From Fasciola hepatica (taxonomy: Eukaryota; Platyhelminthes; Trematoda; Plagiorchiida; Fasciolidae), in contig CANUEZ040000168.1 in the NCBI GenBank assembly GCA_948099385.1, positions 11,504,001-11,568,000 on the forward strand: a stretch of 64,000 nt of DNA. The letters run 5' to 3'. This document shows positions 1 to 9,425 of the stretch, piece by piece (the first letter of the stretch is position 1; each line of letters begins with the position of its first letter). A model generated the notes under the pieces. The model did not search any database, was not told the DNA's origin, and saw nothing but the letters and a program-made list of their open reading frames with translations. Both the position numbers and the translations under genes were made by a program.

Positions 1-744
1 GAAGCGACTGTGGTATTTACAATATCCTTCTTTTGAAGAACCGACGAAACGGCGTCGCAATGACGGACTATGGAGCCTAGGTGAGCGTGCGCGGTGCCGC
101 TCCTGTGACCCACTTCTAACTGCTAGGCGTTGCAGGCTCGCGTCAATTCTAGACAAAACTGACGCGAGATCGTTAGATGTGGGCAAGGCAGGCACCGTTG
201 CGACGGACGGCCTGGTTACTCCAGCTACAGCGGGGTTGTATCGTGACATAATGTCATCAGCTATCGCTGCAGTTTCCTCTAGCGAGCATTTGCGTGTGGC
301 ACTTAGTAAAACTGGAATGTTATGCGGCAAACGCTGCAGCCAAAGTTCCCTCAAGAGCGGGTCCTCACCTATTGTCGGTCCTCTCAAGCGCTGCATCTCA
401 CGCAGCAGTTTGGAGGGCTTCCTACTTCCAAGCTGAACGTTTTGAAGTTGTTGCATACGTTGGTCTTGCGTTGGGGTCGTGCGGGCAATGACAGCTTCCT
501 TTAAAGCCTCATAGCTTCGGGAAGAGATTATTACGTCCCTTACTTGCATTGTGACTTCTGACGGGAGGCGGCCTGCTACCCACCTGAAACGGCTGGCGTC
601 GCTGGTTATACGGCAGTTTTCGAATTCTAACTCGACCAGCGTGAACCAGAGTTCTGGATCAGCAGGCGTGAATGCCGGTATGTGCAGCGTGATCGCCCCA
701 ACGGTGGGGTCTGAGCAGGATTTCCGTTCGGCAGACATAGCCAT
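1..744 (-). CDS. gag: Gypsy (Mag/CsRn1-like) gag, partial (element G1)
   Basis: The frame is open on the minus strand from an ATG at 744-742 (a second ATG lies at 738-736) for 248 codons to the window edge, so the 3' end is missing. The protein begins MAMSAERK and carries a capsid-like segment (PELWFTLVELEFENCRITS, then LKEAVIARTTPTQDQRMQQL) that aligns with the gag of G2 at 49729-50289 (VWLGEIEPVFTTRCVTSEHVRY, YTKLKEAVIQRTGKSARKML). The last visible residues, YCKYHSRF, look like the start of the CxxH-type zinc motif seen in G2 (CWCHRKFG) and known in Mag-clade gag proteins. Gag would form the cytoplasmic particle that packages element RNA. No stop or frameshift is visible. Protease and polymerase would lie outside the window. 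Confidence 0.85.
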   Translation of the reverse strand, partial: MAMSAERKSCSDPTVGAITLHIPAFTPADPELWFTLVELEFENCRITSDASRFRWVAGRLPSEVTMQVRDVIISSRSYEALKEAVIARTTPTQDQRMQQLQNVQLGSRKPSKLLREMQRLRGPTIGEDPLLRELWLQRLPHNIPVLLSATRKCSLEETAAIADDIMSRYNPAVAGVTRPSVATVPALPTSNDLASVLSRIDASLQRLAVRSGSQERHRARSPRLHSPSLRRRFVGSSKEGYCKYHSRF

Positions 745-974
745 TACTTTATGGAATACCGACGGGAAAAGAAATCAACGACCAATGGGGCACTATAGTC
801 TTCGCGAAAAAAAATCACGACAAATTAGACACACAAAATATGTTTGGACGAAAAAAAAATTATTTGGTAAACCAACCGAAAAAAAAATCAAGATAGGGAA
901 ACAATAAAACACACAAAAACGTACGCAGACGGGACCTTGAACGGTAGAAAACAAGGAAACTCACGTGACCTGAG
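745..974 (-). other. G1 untranslated leader
   Basis: This lies between the primer site and the gag start of G1. It holds three runs of eight or nine A on the plus strand (T-runs in element orientation). No reading frame is convincing. Confidence 0.6.
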
Positions 975-993
975 GATCACGTCGGGCTCACCA
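975..993 (-). promoter_or_regulatory. Primer binding site of G1, tRNA-Trp-like
   Basis: On the minus strand it reads TGGTGAGCCCGACGTGATC, two bases after the end of the LTR. Animal tRNA-Trp ends in a sequence whose complement is TGGTGACCCCGACGTGAT (from general knowledge), so there is one mismatch. Use of tRNA-Trp as primer is known from the CsRn1 group of flatworm Gypsy elements. Confidence 0.7.
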
Positions 994-995
994 AT

Positions 996-1369
996 TGTAA
1001 GGTTGATTAGACCTTACTTCGCGGTTTCCTTAGTAAACGCGTGCTTCGGTCCTTTGTACTGCGTGGACCACCTGCACGTTACTCTAATGTGCGGCACTGC
1101 ACAAATATGTTAACCAGAACAGTATTCTCCACGACCCGTGAGAACGAGAAGGCGATTGGGAGAGATAGTGGTTAGCGTGTATTTGGGAGCGTGCGTGAGA
1201 GCGTGCGCAAGAGCAACGGTCAAATGGCAACCGCGCTTGGCAGTCAGCGTTCAGTTAAACAATAAACGTGGTAAAAGTATGAACGAAGATGGCAACCGCT
1301 ACAAGCTCCTATCAGTAATAGTTATCTACTCTGAAGCGTCAAATAGTCCGTGGCAATAACTGCGACACA
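996..1369 (-). repeat. 5' LTR of G1
   Basis: It starts TGTAAGG next to the primer site and ends near GCGACACA, giving about 370 bp with TG...CA ends. The outer end is approximate because the partner LTR is outside the window, so neither length nor target duplication can be confirmed. Confidence 0.6.
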
Positions 1370-1699
1370 CCACCGTGGGTCCATAACTTATTACCGTGAA
1401 AAATCAACGCAACCCTATAATAGGAAATCTAGACCTTTACCTGCCACAAATCACCCCTTGTGAGCCCATCTATAAAATACTCAGTGATTGCTTGCTGAAT
1501 CAACCCTTCTAATTATCTTTTCCTCCTTGGCTAAAACTCTAACCCCCCTTCGTCCAAACAGTAAAACCGCCTGGTCAACCCTGTTTGCAAACACCCTAGG
1601 TGACTTCCTATAGAATTTCATCTCCGTTCCGGATCTAGGCTCTTTGCAGTCGCTAAATTTTCAATAAAACTAGTTGGTTATCCGAAGCCTGCAGACACA

Positions 1700-3358
1700 A
1701 TGCGCAGTTTCAAAAGAAGCAGACCGGCCGGTAAGATTTTGCCACGCGTAGCAGTACGTCTCCCAATCACTACGCCATGCTCCTTTTCATTAACGAAAAT
1801 CCATGATGACGCAAATGGCAAGATTGACAGCCTCTTACAACACGTTAGCTCACTCGAATCGCGGATTGAAGATCTTGACAGAGCCACCAGAATTCTGACA
1901 CCACTGGCTCAACTCCTCGAGCCCTCTATGGTAACTACGGACTGTAACTTAGTTGCCACGTGTAACTTCATTGACAGCATATCTGCAGAGGTTTCAAAAC
2001 GAATACGAAACTCGAATCACGCCATTGTGTTTAACATTCCCGATAGGGCCCCACCCAACATGGTCAGCAGTACCTTGCTGAAGGCCGCTAACATGGAACG
2101 TGTGATATGCCGTAGCAGCAGACCACGCAAACAAACGCAACGACACCAATGCCCTCTACTTTTCCGATTTCCGGACTCACTGACAGCCAGTGAGTTCATT
2201 CATAAACAAACAATTATTGCTAATAATTCGCCATACAAGAACATTCGAATAGCACCCGACAAAACGCCACTACAAAGAGAAGTGCTGAGAGAGTCGAACT
2301 CCTGCAAACATCCAAAGCAGGAATCCGCCCAAAAGACACCTAACCCCGTCATTCCCCTAACCTACTCTATGAAACCAGCGTCTACCAGCCAACGACTGTC
2401 TGATGTAGACCTTGACGCTACGCCTGGGCCTTCTCCAAATCCACCAGTCTCCAAGCGCCCTGGGCTCGTCAATAGTGTCGCAGGTGCCTGGGACTCGAAT
2501 CCACCGAGTCCTGCCAGACAGCTTAACTCCGTGCATCAGAAGCAGCTACCTAAGTCGCGTAGCCTCCCTGACCTAACAACTTTGCATCACTCTCCCAAGG
2601 CGACACATAAATCAAAGTATGGTCGTTCTTGTCCACACCACGTAGCCACGACTAAAACCCATCCGCGCGACCGCACCATACCATTGCCAGGTCATTTTCG
2701 TTCGAATCAAACCTGTCAGAATTCAGGGCATACACCCGTAAGCAAGCTGCCAAGAAGTAGCGTACCTAAGGACACAACCTCACCGTTGCAATCTAACTTA
2801 TCACCAATGGGCTGAAAGTTGGTAACGATCTACACTCAGCCCCCAATGCAGAGTGTCGATAGCAACGGTAACACATGGCCGCAAATCCAGAATTCGGCAA
2901 CCCACACTCTATCCCTACTGAAGGCCTCAACATTTAGTTCATTAGGCAACGACCGCCTTATGTCACCAGGCTGCACCCCTAATGTCATGCAAAGATTAGA
3001 AGCGAACAGACACCCTTGTGAGATGTCACTAATGCCGGGACCTACAGTTTCTGTTCCCAAAATAGATTGTTTCTCAAACCGTAATTCCTCCCAGGGAAAT
3101 CCCCGCTCTACGCCCATTTATACGGACGATGCCCGCAAAGCACTTCACAGCTATTATTCAAAGCTGCATCTGCCTAGCTCTTCATTTCATAACTTGTCCG
3201 TGCCTCCACCGTTTATCCCGCTAGTTCCTTTATCATACCAAAATTTTCGTTTTGCTCAACCACAGGCGCTTTACGCGCAGGATACATCCACAAACCCCCT
3301 CCGAGTAAATTTTCCCCACCCTGTGGCATACAATCCCACAATCTTTCGTCTCTTCTAG
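1700..3358 (+). pseudogene. LINE B1 ORF1 protein (coiled coil + RRM-like), one in-frame TGA
   Basis: The frame runs 553 codons from ATG 1700 with one in-frame TGA at 2813-2815 and no frameshift. Residues around 35-75 (IDSLLQHVSSLESRIEDL) look like a coiled coil. An RRM-like part follows (HAIVFNIPD, then CPLLFRFPDSLTASEF, then DKTPLQREV), the architecture of L1/CR1-type ORF1 proteins that bind element RNA as nucleic-acid chaperones. The C-terminal half is Pro/Ser-rich and low in complexity, as in the 587-residue ORF1 of B3 at 33868-35583. The stop falls in the low-complexity half, so the N-terminal domains could still be made. Confidence 0.75.
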
Positions 3359-3933
3359 CCCTGACGAACCACTTTTCAATACCGGCACCTTACCAGTCGT
3401 TCATACCTTCGGTAGCACACCGAACTCCGAAGGCCAACTACGCAACACTGCGTATTACCCATACCTCCTTCGTTAATGACCTCCATATAACCCCCCTACC
3501 AACCGCCGATTCCTATCCTACCTCACCCGGGCAAGTCGCATCGATGGGCGGCGAAGCCACCCCAAACTCTTTTAGTCTCTACCCTCTGAGGCCTTCTCTT
3601 ACCACACAACAACCAATACCAAAGTTGCCACGTGGGCAAGCCAATACCTTCCATAACCACGTATTCTATCACTGCACTGGGGCATCGAACGATCCCAACG
3701 AATCAGGACAAGTGGCAGGACTACTTCGTCTAAGGTCTTCTCTTTCACCCCGTAATAACCCAAAATTAATTACTTCCGGTTCGTCGGCGGCTGGTGCTTC
3801 CGAAACCATCGCGGAGTCATCCAACGCTCACTTTTCCTCCTCTTCGGTAATAGCTCCAACTCACGCCCCTCACCGTGCACTTCCTCCGACCAACAACTCC
3901 TATACGTTACCTAACCCTGACACTCACTTCCAC

Positions 3934-5130
3934 ATGAGTGGGTTATCATTCATCTTATTTAACTCGCGATCCATCTTAAATAAGCTTCATCACTTAAAAA
4001 ATTATGTCAAAACCTCCAGTCCTGACATCATCTTTATTACTGAAACCTGGCTCACCGAAAACACCAGCACAAGGGTACAAGGTTTTTAGGGTAAATAGGA
4101 TCGACAGACGCGGAGGTGGGTGCCTTGTGTACGTACAGCACGCCCTTTCAGTAGTCCCCATCAGACATGCCACACTCGACTCAATTCCGGATTCTCTATG
4201 GCTCACAATTCGGTTCTCAACTGTAGTCATGCACATTGGCTGTATCTATCGCCCGCCCTCATCTACTATTTCAGACATAACTTCTTTAATTTAAGCCTTT
4301 GATTACCTTTCACTACTACCTTCGGCAGCGAAAATCATAGCCGGTGATGTTAACTGGCCTAAAATATCCTGCAGAAACCTCACGGCACCTCCCAACTTAA
4401 TAGACTTTGTGTCCCATACTCACATTGGGGGCTGGGTGCAACACGTTAAAACCCCTACTAGAAACGCCAACACACTAGATCTTATATTCACCCACAGCGT
4501 TTCCCACTTTTCGGTTTCCGTTCTGAATAAATTTCTGGGTAGCGACCATAAGATAGTGGCCGGTAACCTTTCATTCCATCCTTATCCATCAGACTATCTG
4601 ACCCCAGTCAACAATCCCGTCCGTTTAAATTGGAACCCTCTGCCCAATCTTATCCGTAATCAAGATTGGAGCAGCTTTTTTCTAACGGCTGACCCCCAAC
4701 AAGCGGCTGATCACTTTTACTTTACCATGGGAAACTGCCTCCTGAAACTTAGCCCAATATCCCAAAACTCCTCCCCTAGGAAGTCCAAACTCGCCTCTCT
4801 CCAACGAAAGTACCTTAAGACGCAAAGACTTTACCTCCCAAACCACGACTTCTCTCTTTTCATAAGGCTAACGCGTCTTACTGATATCATCCGGAACCTA
4901 AAGGAAAAACAGCTCCGCAACGAAGAATCCAAAGCCCTAAGGCATCCCAATAAAGCACTGAAACTCTCACTCCTACACAAATCTAGGAATTCGGCAACGG
5001 ATACTATGATCCAATATGTCGTGTTACCGAATAAAACTTCGGCCACCTCCCCTTCTGACATCGCTGAGGCCTTCAACCATTACTTCGCCAATTCCATGGC
5101 CCTGGCATCTGACACAGCACCCCCCAAATC
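3934..5130 (+). pseudogene. LINE B1 ORF2, AP-like endonuclease half, frameshifted
   Basis: This is the N-terminal part of the LINE polyprotein, which nicks target DNA for target-primed reverse transcription. Motifs in order: FILFNSRSILNK (start of the domain), ITETWL (catalytic Glu), GGGCLVYVQHAL, IGCIYRPPSS, IAGDVN (GDxN motif with Phe to Val), LDLIFTHSV, GSDHKIV (catalytic SDH). The domain is split: the frame of 3544-4089 stops after RVQGF and continues in another frame from about 4070, a stop lies at 4292-4294, and another shift near 5130 leads into the reverse transcriptase frame. B3 carries the same domain unbroken. Confidence 0.75.
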
Positions 5131-6743
5131 CTCTGGCTATTACCAGCTCTTCCTTATCTACCCTAACCTTTGAAGTAAACGTTATTTCCAGGCTCATTTC
5201 ACGCTATAAAGCATCTGCGCGTCCTGGACCAGACGGGTTGCCCCCAGCTGCAAACATTACCGGTGGATCGGACCTTCCACTTTTACTACTGAACCTATTC
5301 ACCTTGTCACTCAAATTTGGTTTGGTACCATCGAACTGGAAGCGTTCAGTCATCATTCCACGACATAAAAAAGGACCTGTCCACAAACTTGCTAATTACC
5401 GCCCTATCAACCATAACCCTATCATTTCCAGAATAATGGAAACCATTATCAAAGATGGCATTACCACCCATCTTCTCGCTTCTAACCTTCTTAGCGATAG
5501 GCAGCACGGGTTCCTCAAATCGCGACCATGCACCACATGTCAGTTTGACTTCCTCAACCTAGTCACTAAGTCTGTTGATAGCGGGCAGGCATTAGTAGTT
5601 GTCTACCTAGATCTGTCGAAGGCTTTCGACCGTGTTCCACGCCTGCATCTTATCTCCAAATTGCGTTCATTCGGCATTGGTGACCCGCTGCTTTCTTGGC
5701 TGAAATCTTATCTTGCTCATCGTTCGCAAGTGGTCTTCGCCAACGGACATACTTCTAAACCGAAACCTGTTACAAGTGGCGTTATACAGGAGAGCGTGCT
5801 GGGTCCTCTCCTATTTCTGATGTACATTAACGACGCATTGGATCTAGTACACCACGGCACGCCATTCTTGTTTGCAGACGAAATAAAAATAGTTTACTCT
5901 TTCAATTCCAATGATGCTACCCATACTCTTTGCAACATTTCCGCTGACCTCGCAGCACTTGACCGCTGGTGCCACACCTGGAGGATGAGCTTTTCTACTG
6001 ATAAGTGCGAGGTCCTAACCTACAAGTTCCAATTGCCCCCTGGATCCTTAACTCTTGGTGGGTCTCCAATAGCCATTCGACCTACTATCCGCGATTTGGG
6101 CCTCAACTATTCCTGCTCCCTCAACTTTTCTGAGCACGCTGCCATCCAAGCGGCCAAGGCTAGAAGAAGTGCGGCCCTTCTCTTCCGCTCCTTTCGTCTC
6201 CGGGAGAGCATCATCAGCATCAACAAATCACACCTCAGGCCTTTGCTCGAATACTGCCCAATAATATTTTCTAACATGACGAAATTCGACAGAGTTGCGA
6301 TTGAAAGCATACAAAGGCGTTTCACCAAACAACTACTCGGTTGGTCCACGTCTTCAAGCTATAGAGAACGATGCCAAAATTTGAATCTTGACCCACTCTG
6401 GCTCCGCCGCTTAAGACTGAACTTAGTCTTTTTGTATAACCTGCTCCATAACCGGTCTTTTTCCTTTGACCCAGTAAGCTTCGTCCGTGAAACCCCCTAC
6501 TCACTTCGGCACAGGCCTTTTACTGTCCCTTCTAGTATAGCTAAGTCGGCCATACGGTCACGTTTCTTCCTTCTTGTCTACTCTAAATTCTGGAACAAGT
6601 TGCCCATCAACCTTCGAGCTTCACAAACCAAGTCCCAATTTCTGTCGGCACTCATCCCATATCTCAGCGTCACCCGTGCACTACAGTTATCTAATATGTG
6701 CTTGGCAGAAGAAATAGCTTACGAGAGGGGCCTCGACTTCTAA
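5016..6743 (+). pseudogene. LINE B1 ORF2, reverse transcriptase half, active-site changes
   Basis: The frame is open for 575 codons; homology to B3 starts near 5160 (RPGPDGLPP). RT blocks are visible: WKRSVIIPRHKKG, NYRPINHNP, YLDLSKAFDRVPR (first catalytic Asp), VTSGVIQESVLGPLLF, and FLFADEIKIVYSF. The usual FADD box reads FADE, and the usual QGS reads QES, so two highly conserved positions are altered and the enzyme is probably inactive despite the long frame. The C-terminal region has RPLLEYCPI and FWNKLPINLR, typical of CR1-type ORF2, and ends ERGLDF. An apparently sound frame with a broken active site is what a dead copy with few indels would show. Confidence 0.8.
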
Positions 6744-7150
6744 GACCAACTCCTTCTCCGACCCTGCTCCCTTCAATTAAGGATACAATCAACGATAGAC
6801 AGTTTCATCTATCTGGCTGAGTTCTCAACGTTAGACTACCTATGGCCATTTCTTTAATGAACCAAACAAATGGAAACGCCACTAATTTCAACCACTTTTC
6901 TTCCACCTAACCTCGTAGTTTCTGTCACTCTTATGCCTCGTCCTTTACTGGTTTTTACATGCCTCCATCAACCGTTGATCCGCAGCAGCGACACACCCTG
7001 ACTGCTGCTTTTTATCTGCTCTCTTTTCCCACGTAACCCCTCCTCCTTCTTAGCCCTATTCAACTCCTGTCTTGCTAATTCCCACATTTTCAAGGGTTTT
7101 GTCTGTTTATTCCATCACCTGTAAACAGCTGATTATGCACTTGGCAGGCC

Positions 7151-7190
7151 TCGGACGTCTCCGAAATAAACCATTATTATTCATTATTAC
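7151..7190 (+). promoter_or_regulatory. 3' terminal hairpin, AATAAA and ATT tail of B1
   Basis: TCGGA-CGTC-TCCGA is a perfect 5-bp stem at 7151-7164. It overlaps into AATAAA (7165-7170) and is followed by ACC(ATT)n. The same layout occurs in B4 at 40303-40355 and, with a different stem, in S1, S2 and S3. In LINEs such a 3' stem-loop is normally what the reverse transcriptase recognises. Confidence 0.7.
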
Positions 7191-8507
7191 ATTATCATAA
7201 CCCACAGCTGGAAACACGTCCAGACTGCAATCCCCCTTTATTTCAGGTTCGTTGTCTCCCACTATCTCAGTCGCAAAACTGGCCAACCAAGGATGCCACT
7301 TTGACTCGTACGGACAGAGACTCAAGTGGAACCTACCATAGCAATTGGGACCTAAATCAAACCACACAACAGGAAATACTCCTAATTGCTTATCAGATCG
7401 TTCAACGTTTTCAAATGCAACCAACACGAGTTCCAGTTCACGCGCATGCCGCCAATATACAGCCACACTCGACTGATCGACCGACACATACAATGTCTTG
7501 CCAGACGAACCTTACGCACTCGATGCCGTACGTTACCAGAAACGACGTTGAATAACACTGAAGGCAAATGTGTCAACACATACATATATATTTTTCAGTG
7601 AAACAGCATAATAACTCTGAAGTCCATGCGGAGATTTCCCACTTTATCATCTGTTACCACTGTTTATCTTTCCTACGACCCGTAGTCGGCTGGAAATTGA
7701 CTCTCCACTTCTCGAAGACCCTCCAGTTGCGCTTTCTTATTTCAGAATGGTACATGTTACTGATCCTGAATCTAAACTCACCTTTTTATGGTCTGTTGTT
7801 TCTCCCATATCCACCAGTGTTCACTCTCACAAAATTGGTCTCATGCCCCCCTGCTTCAAAACTCATTCCGTTTATTGAACTCCGGTAAATCCGTCATTCA
7901 AGGTTTGCACTGTCTTCATGATTGCTATCCTCTTCGCATGCACTGATTTTCCCGAACATACTTCTTTACAATTTTCCCCCCTTTTCCTCTTGCTCAAAAA
8001 TTTACTCCATCTGCATAACGTTGGTGGGCCTCCGGTTTCCCTGGCTTGCATCATTCTCGTTCATAATGCGTTCTTGGCACTGCGTTAATGATTTTCCGAC
8101 ATCTCCACCGCGAACCAGTGCCCAGTGTAACAGGCAGGGGCAATGCTCTTCCGACGAGGGTAGCAAGTGTGATCTGCAAAAGCACAAAAGGAAAAAACTT
8201 CATGAGCCGAGGCCCAGTAAGTGTATCAACGGCACCAACACTTACATTAAACGAACAACAAGATGGCGGCCTCCAACCTGGCCGTTACACCAGGCTGGAT
8301 TTGAAACCGGTTCAAAAGTGCCGCGCGGATCATAATCAGAATGACCCGTTCAATTTGTTGCTGGATTTGTTTTTCCATCTTTGATACTCTCGACTTTCAT
8401 ATTCTGAATTTGTGAATATTCCATCTTATTAAGTACCGTGTTACACCATGATCATGCGCTACAGCGTACATCTCGACCGTGGCCGAGAAATATACCAGTA
8501 TTATTAT
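7185..8507 (+). repeat. Non-coding S repeat, copy S1
   Basis: It starts in the ATT tail of B1 and ends in the stem TCTCGACC...CCGAGA (8472-8490) followed by AAATATACC and an ATT tail. The whole length aligns in order with S2: CACGTCCAGACTGC near 7215 and 40090, GAAATTGACTC near 7690 and 45200, CTTGCAT near 8045 and 45560. No ORF is shared between the copies, so it appears non-coding. It carries a SINE-like insert at about 8195-8320. Confidence 0.65.
8195..8320 (-). repeat. Short SINE-like repeat inside S1
   Basis: This segment has no match in S2 but resembles 58415-58500: shared blocks are GGCCC(A/G)GTAAG, AAGATGG and GTTACA in the same order. GAGGCCCAGTAAG and GGATTTGAAACC are loosely like Pol III A and B boxes. 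The evidence is weak and the strand is uncertain. Confidence 0.35.
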
Positions 8508-9360
8508 TTTTTCTGAAAGCAAAACAATCTACTCAAAGTTCATATGTTTTATCCGTTCACTTCTTTCACCATCACTTTGGTAACCACAGTCCAGATGAGT
8601 AGTCCATTTGGTTTATCACACACACTCCGCCCATATCCGGCTGCCGAATCTTGCAAATCTATCCATCGGTTGTTCCGTGTATTTCCTTTCCCATGATCCA
8701 TTCCCATAGATAGATCGTCTCAGACACTTCCGATGCTTGATAAACTCTTTTCTCCACGTGAAGTCTTTGCTGAGAATTATCAGTATGTAGATACTTACCT
8801 GTCATTTAACTGGTCATCTCTCTTGCAAGCCACGTTTCTGCCATTATAGTAGCTAAACGTACGCACACGCGGTCCAATGTATTGTGCTTTCTGATTTACA
8901 ACTGGCTCAACCGATATACGGCCACTGAACCCCAAAATTGTAATCCTCAAGCGGTTTTCTTGTGTTTTTATGTGTTATGCCACAATCTTTTATCGTCTAA
9001 TTTTACATCGCAACTCCAGTATTGCTTCAATGCGTCTCCTACACGAATGTTTATTTTTCACGATATCCACGTATCCGTCAATCCAGTTTGGTTCTCCGAC
9101 AGGACTGTCTTCCTTCTGCAGGATTTGTGTGATTTTGTACCATTCCTCACCCACCCCACACCTTGACAGAATAACTACACCCACCTCTAGCCGGAGAAAG
9201 TCAAGGATCGAACTACCACAAATGAAACGGTAATATCAGCTGAAATAGACATCTTGTGATGAGATAAATTACGTATAAAAGAACGTGAAATAAATTCTGT
9301 TGGGTGTAACCAGAGGCAAAGGATATTACAAAATATTGTTTATATCATCAAATTTACACT
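8508..9360. other. About 850 bp without a recognised gene
   Basis: The sequence is T/C-rich with only short frames. Nothing recognisable was seen; no terminal inverted repeat of the adjacent MULE gene could be found by eye. Confidence 0.5.
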
Positions 9361-9371
9361 GGTATATAAGG
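9361..9371 (+). promoter_or_regulatory. Candidate TATA box of the MULE gene
   Basis: GGTATATAAGG lies 55-65 bp upstream of ATG 9426. It is a plausible core promoter, inferred from position and sequence only. Confidence 0.35.
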
Positions 9372-9425
9372 CCTAGCGCTACAAAATGTCAGCACCCATC
9401 TCGCTCGCTAGCCACGTGAACGACC

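Larger units (their letters stand above)
1380..7190 (+). mobile_element. LINE B1 (CR1/L2-like non-LTR retrotransposon), decayed full-length copy
   Basis: This is a two-ORF LINE: a C/T-rich 5' leader (about 1380-1699), ORF1 (1700-3358), endonuclease plus reverse transcriptase (about 3934-6743), a 440-bp 3' UTR, then hairpin, AATAAA and an (ATT)n tail. It matches B2, B3 and B4. The 5' limit is uncertain; the only anchor is the G1 LTR on the left. ORF2 has frameshifts and active-site changes, so the copy is dead. Confidence 0.8.
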
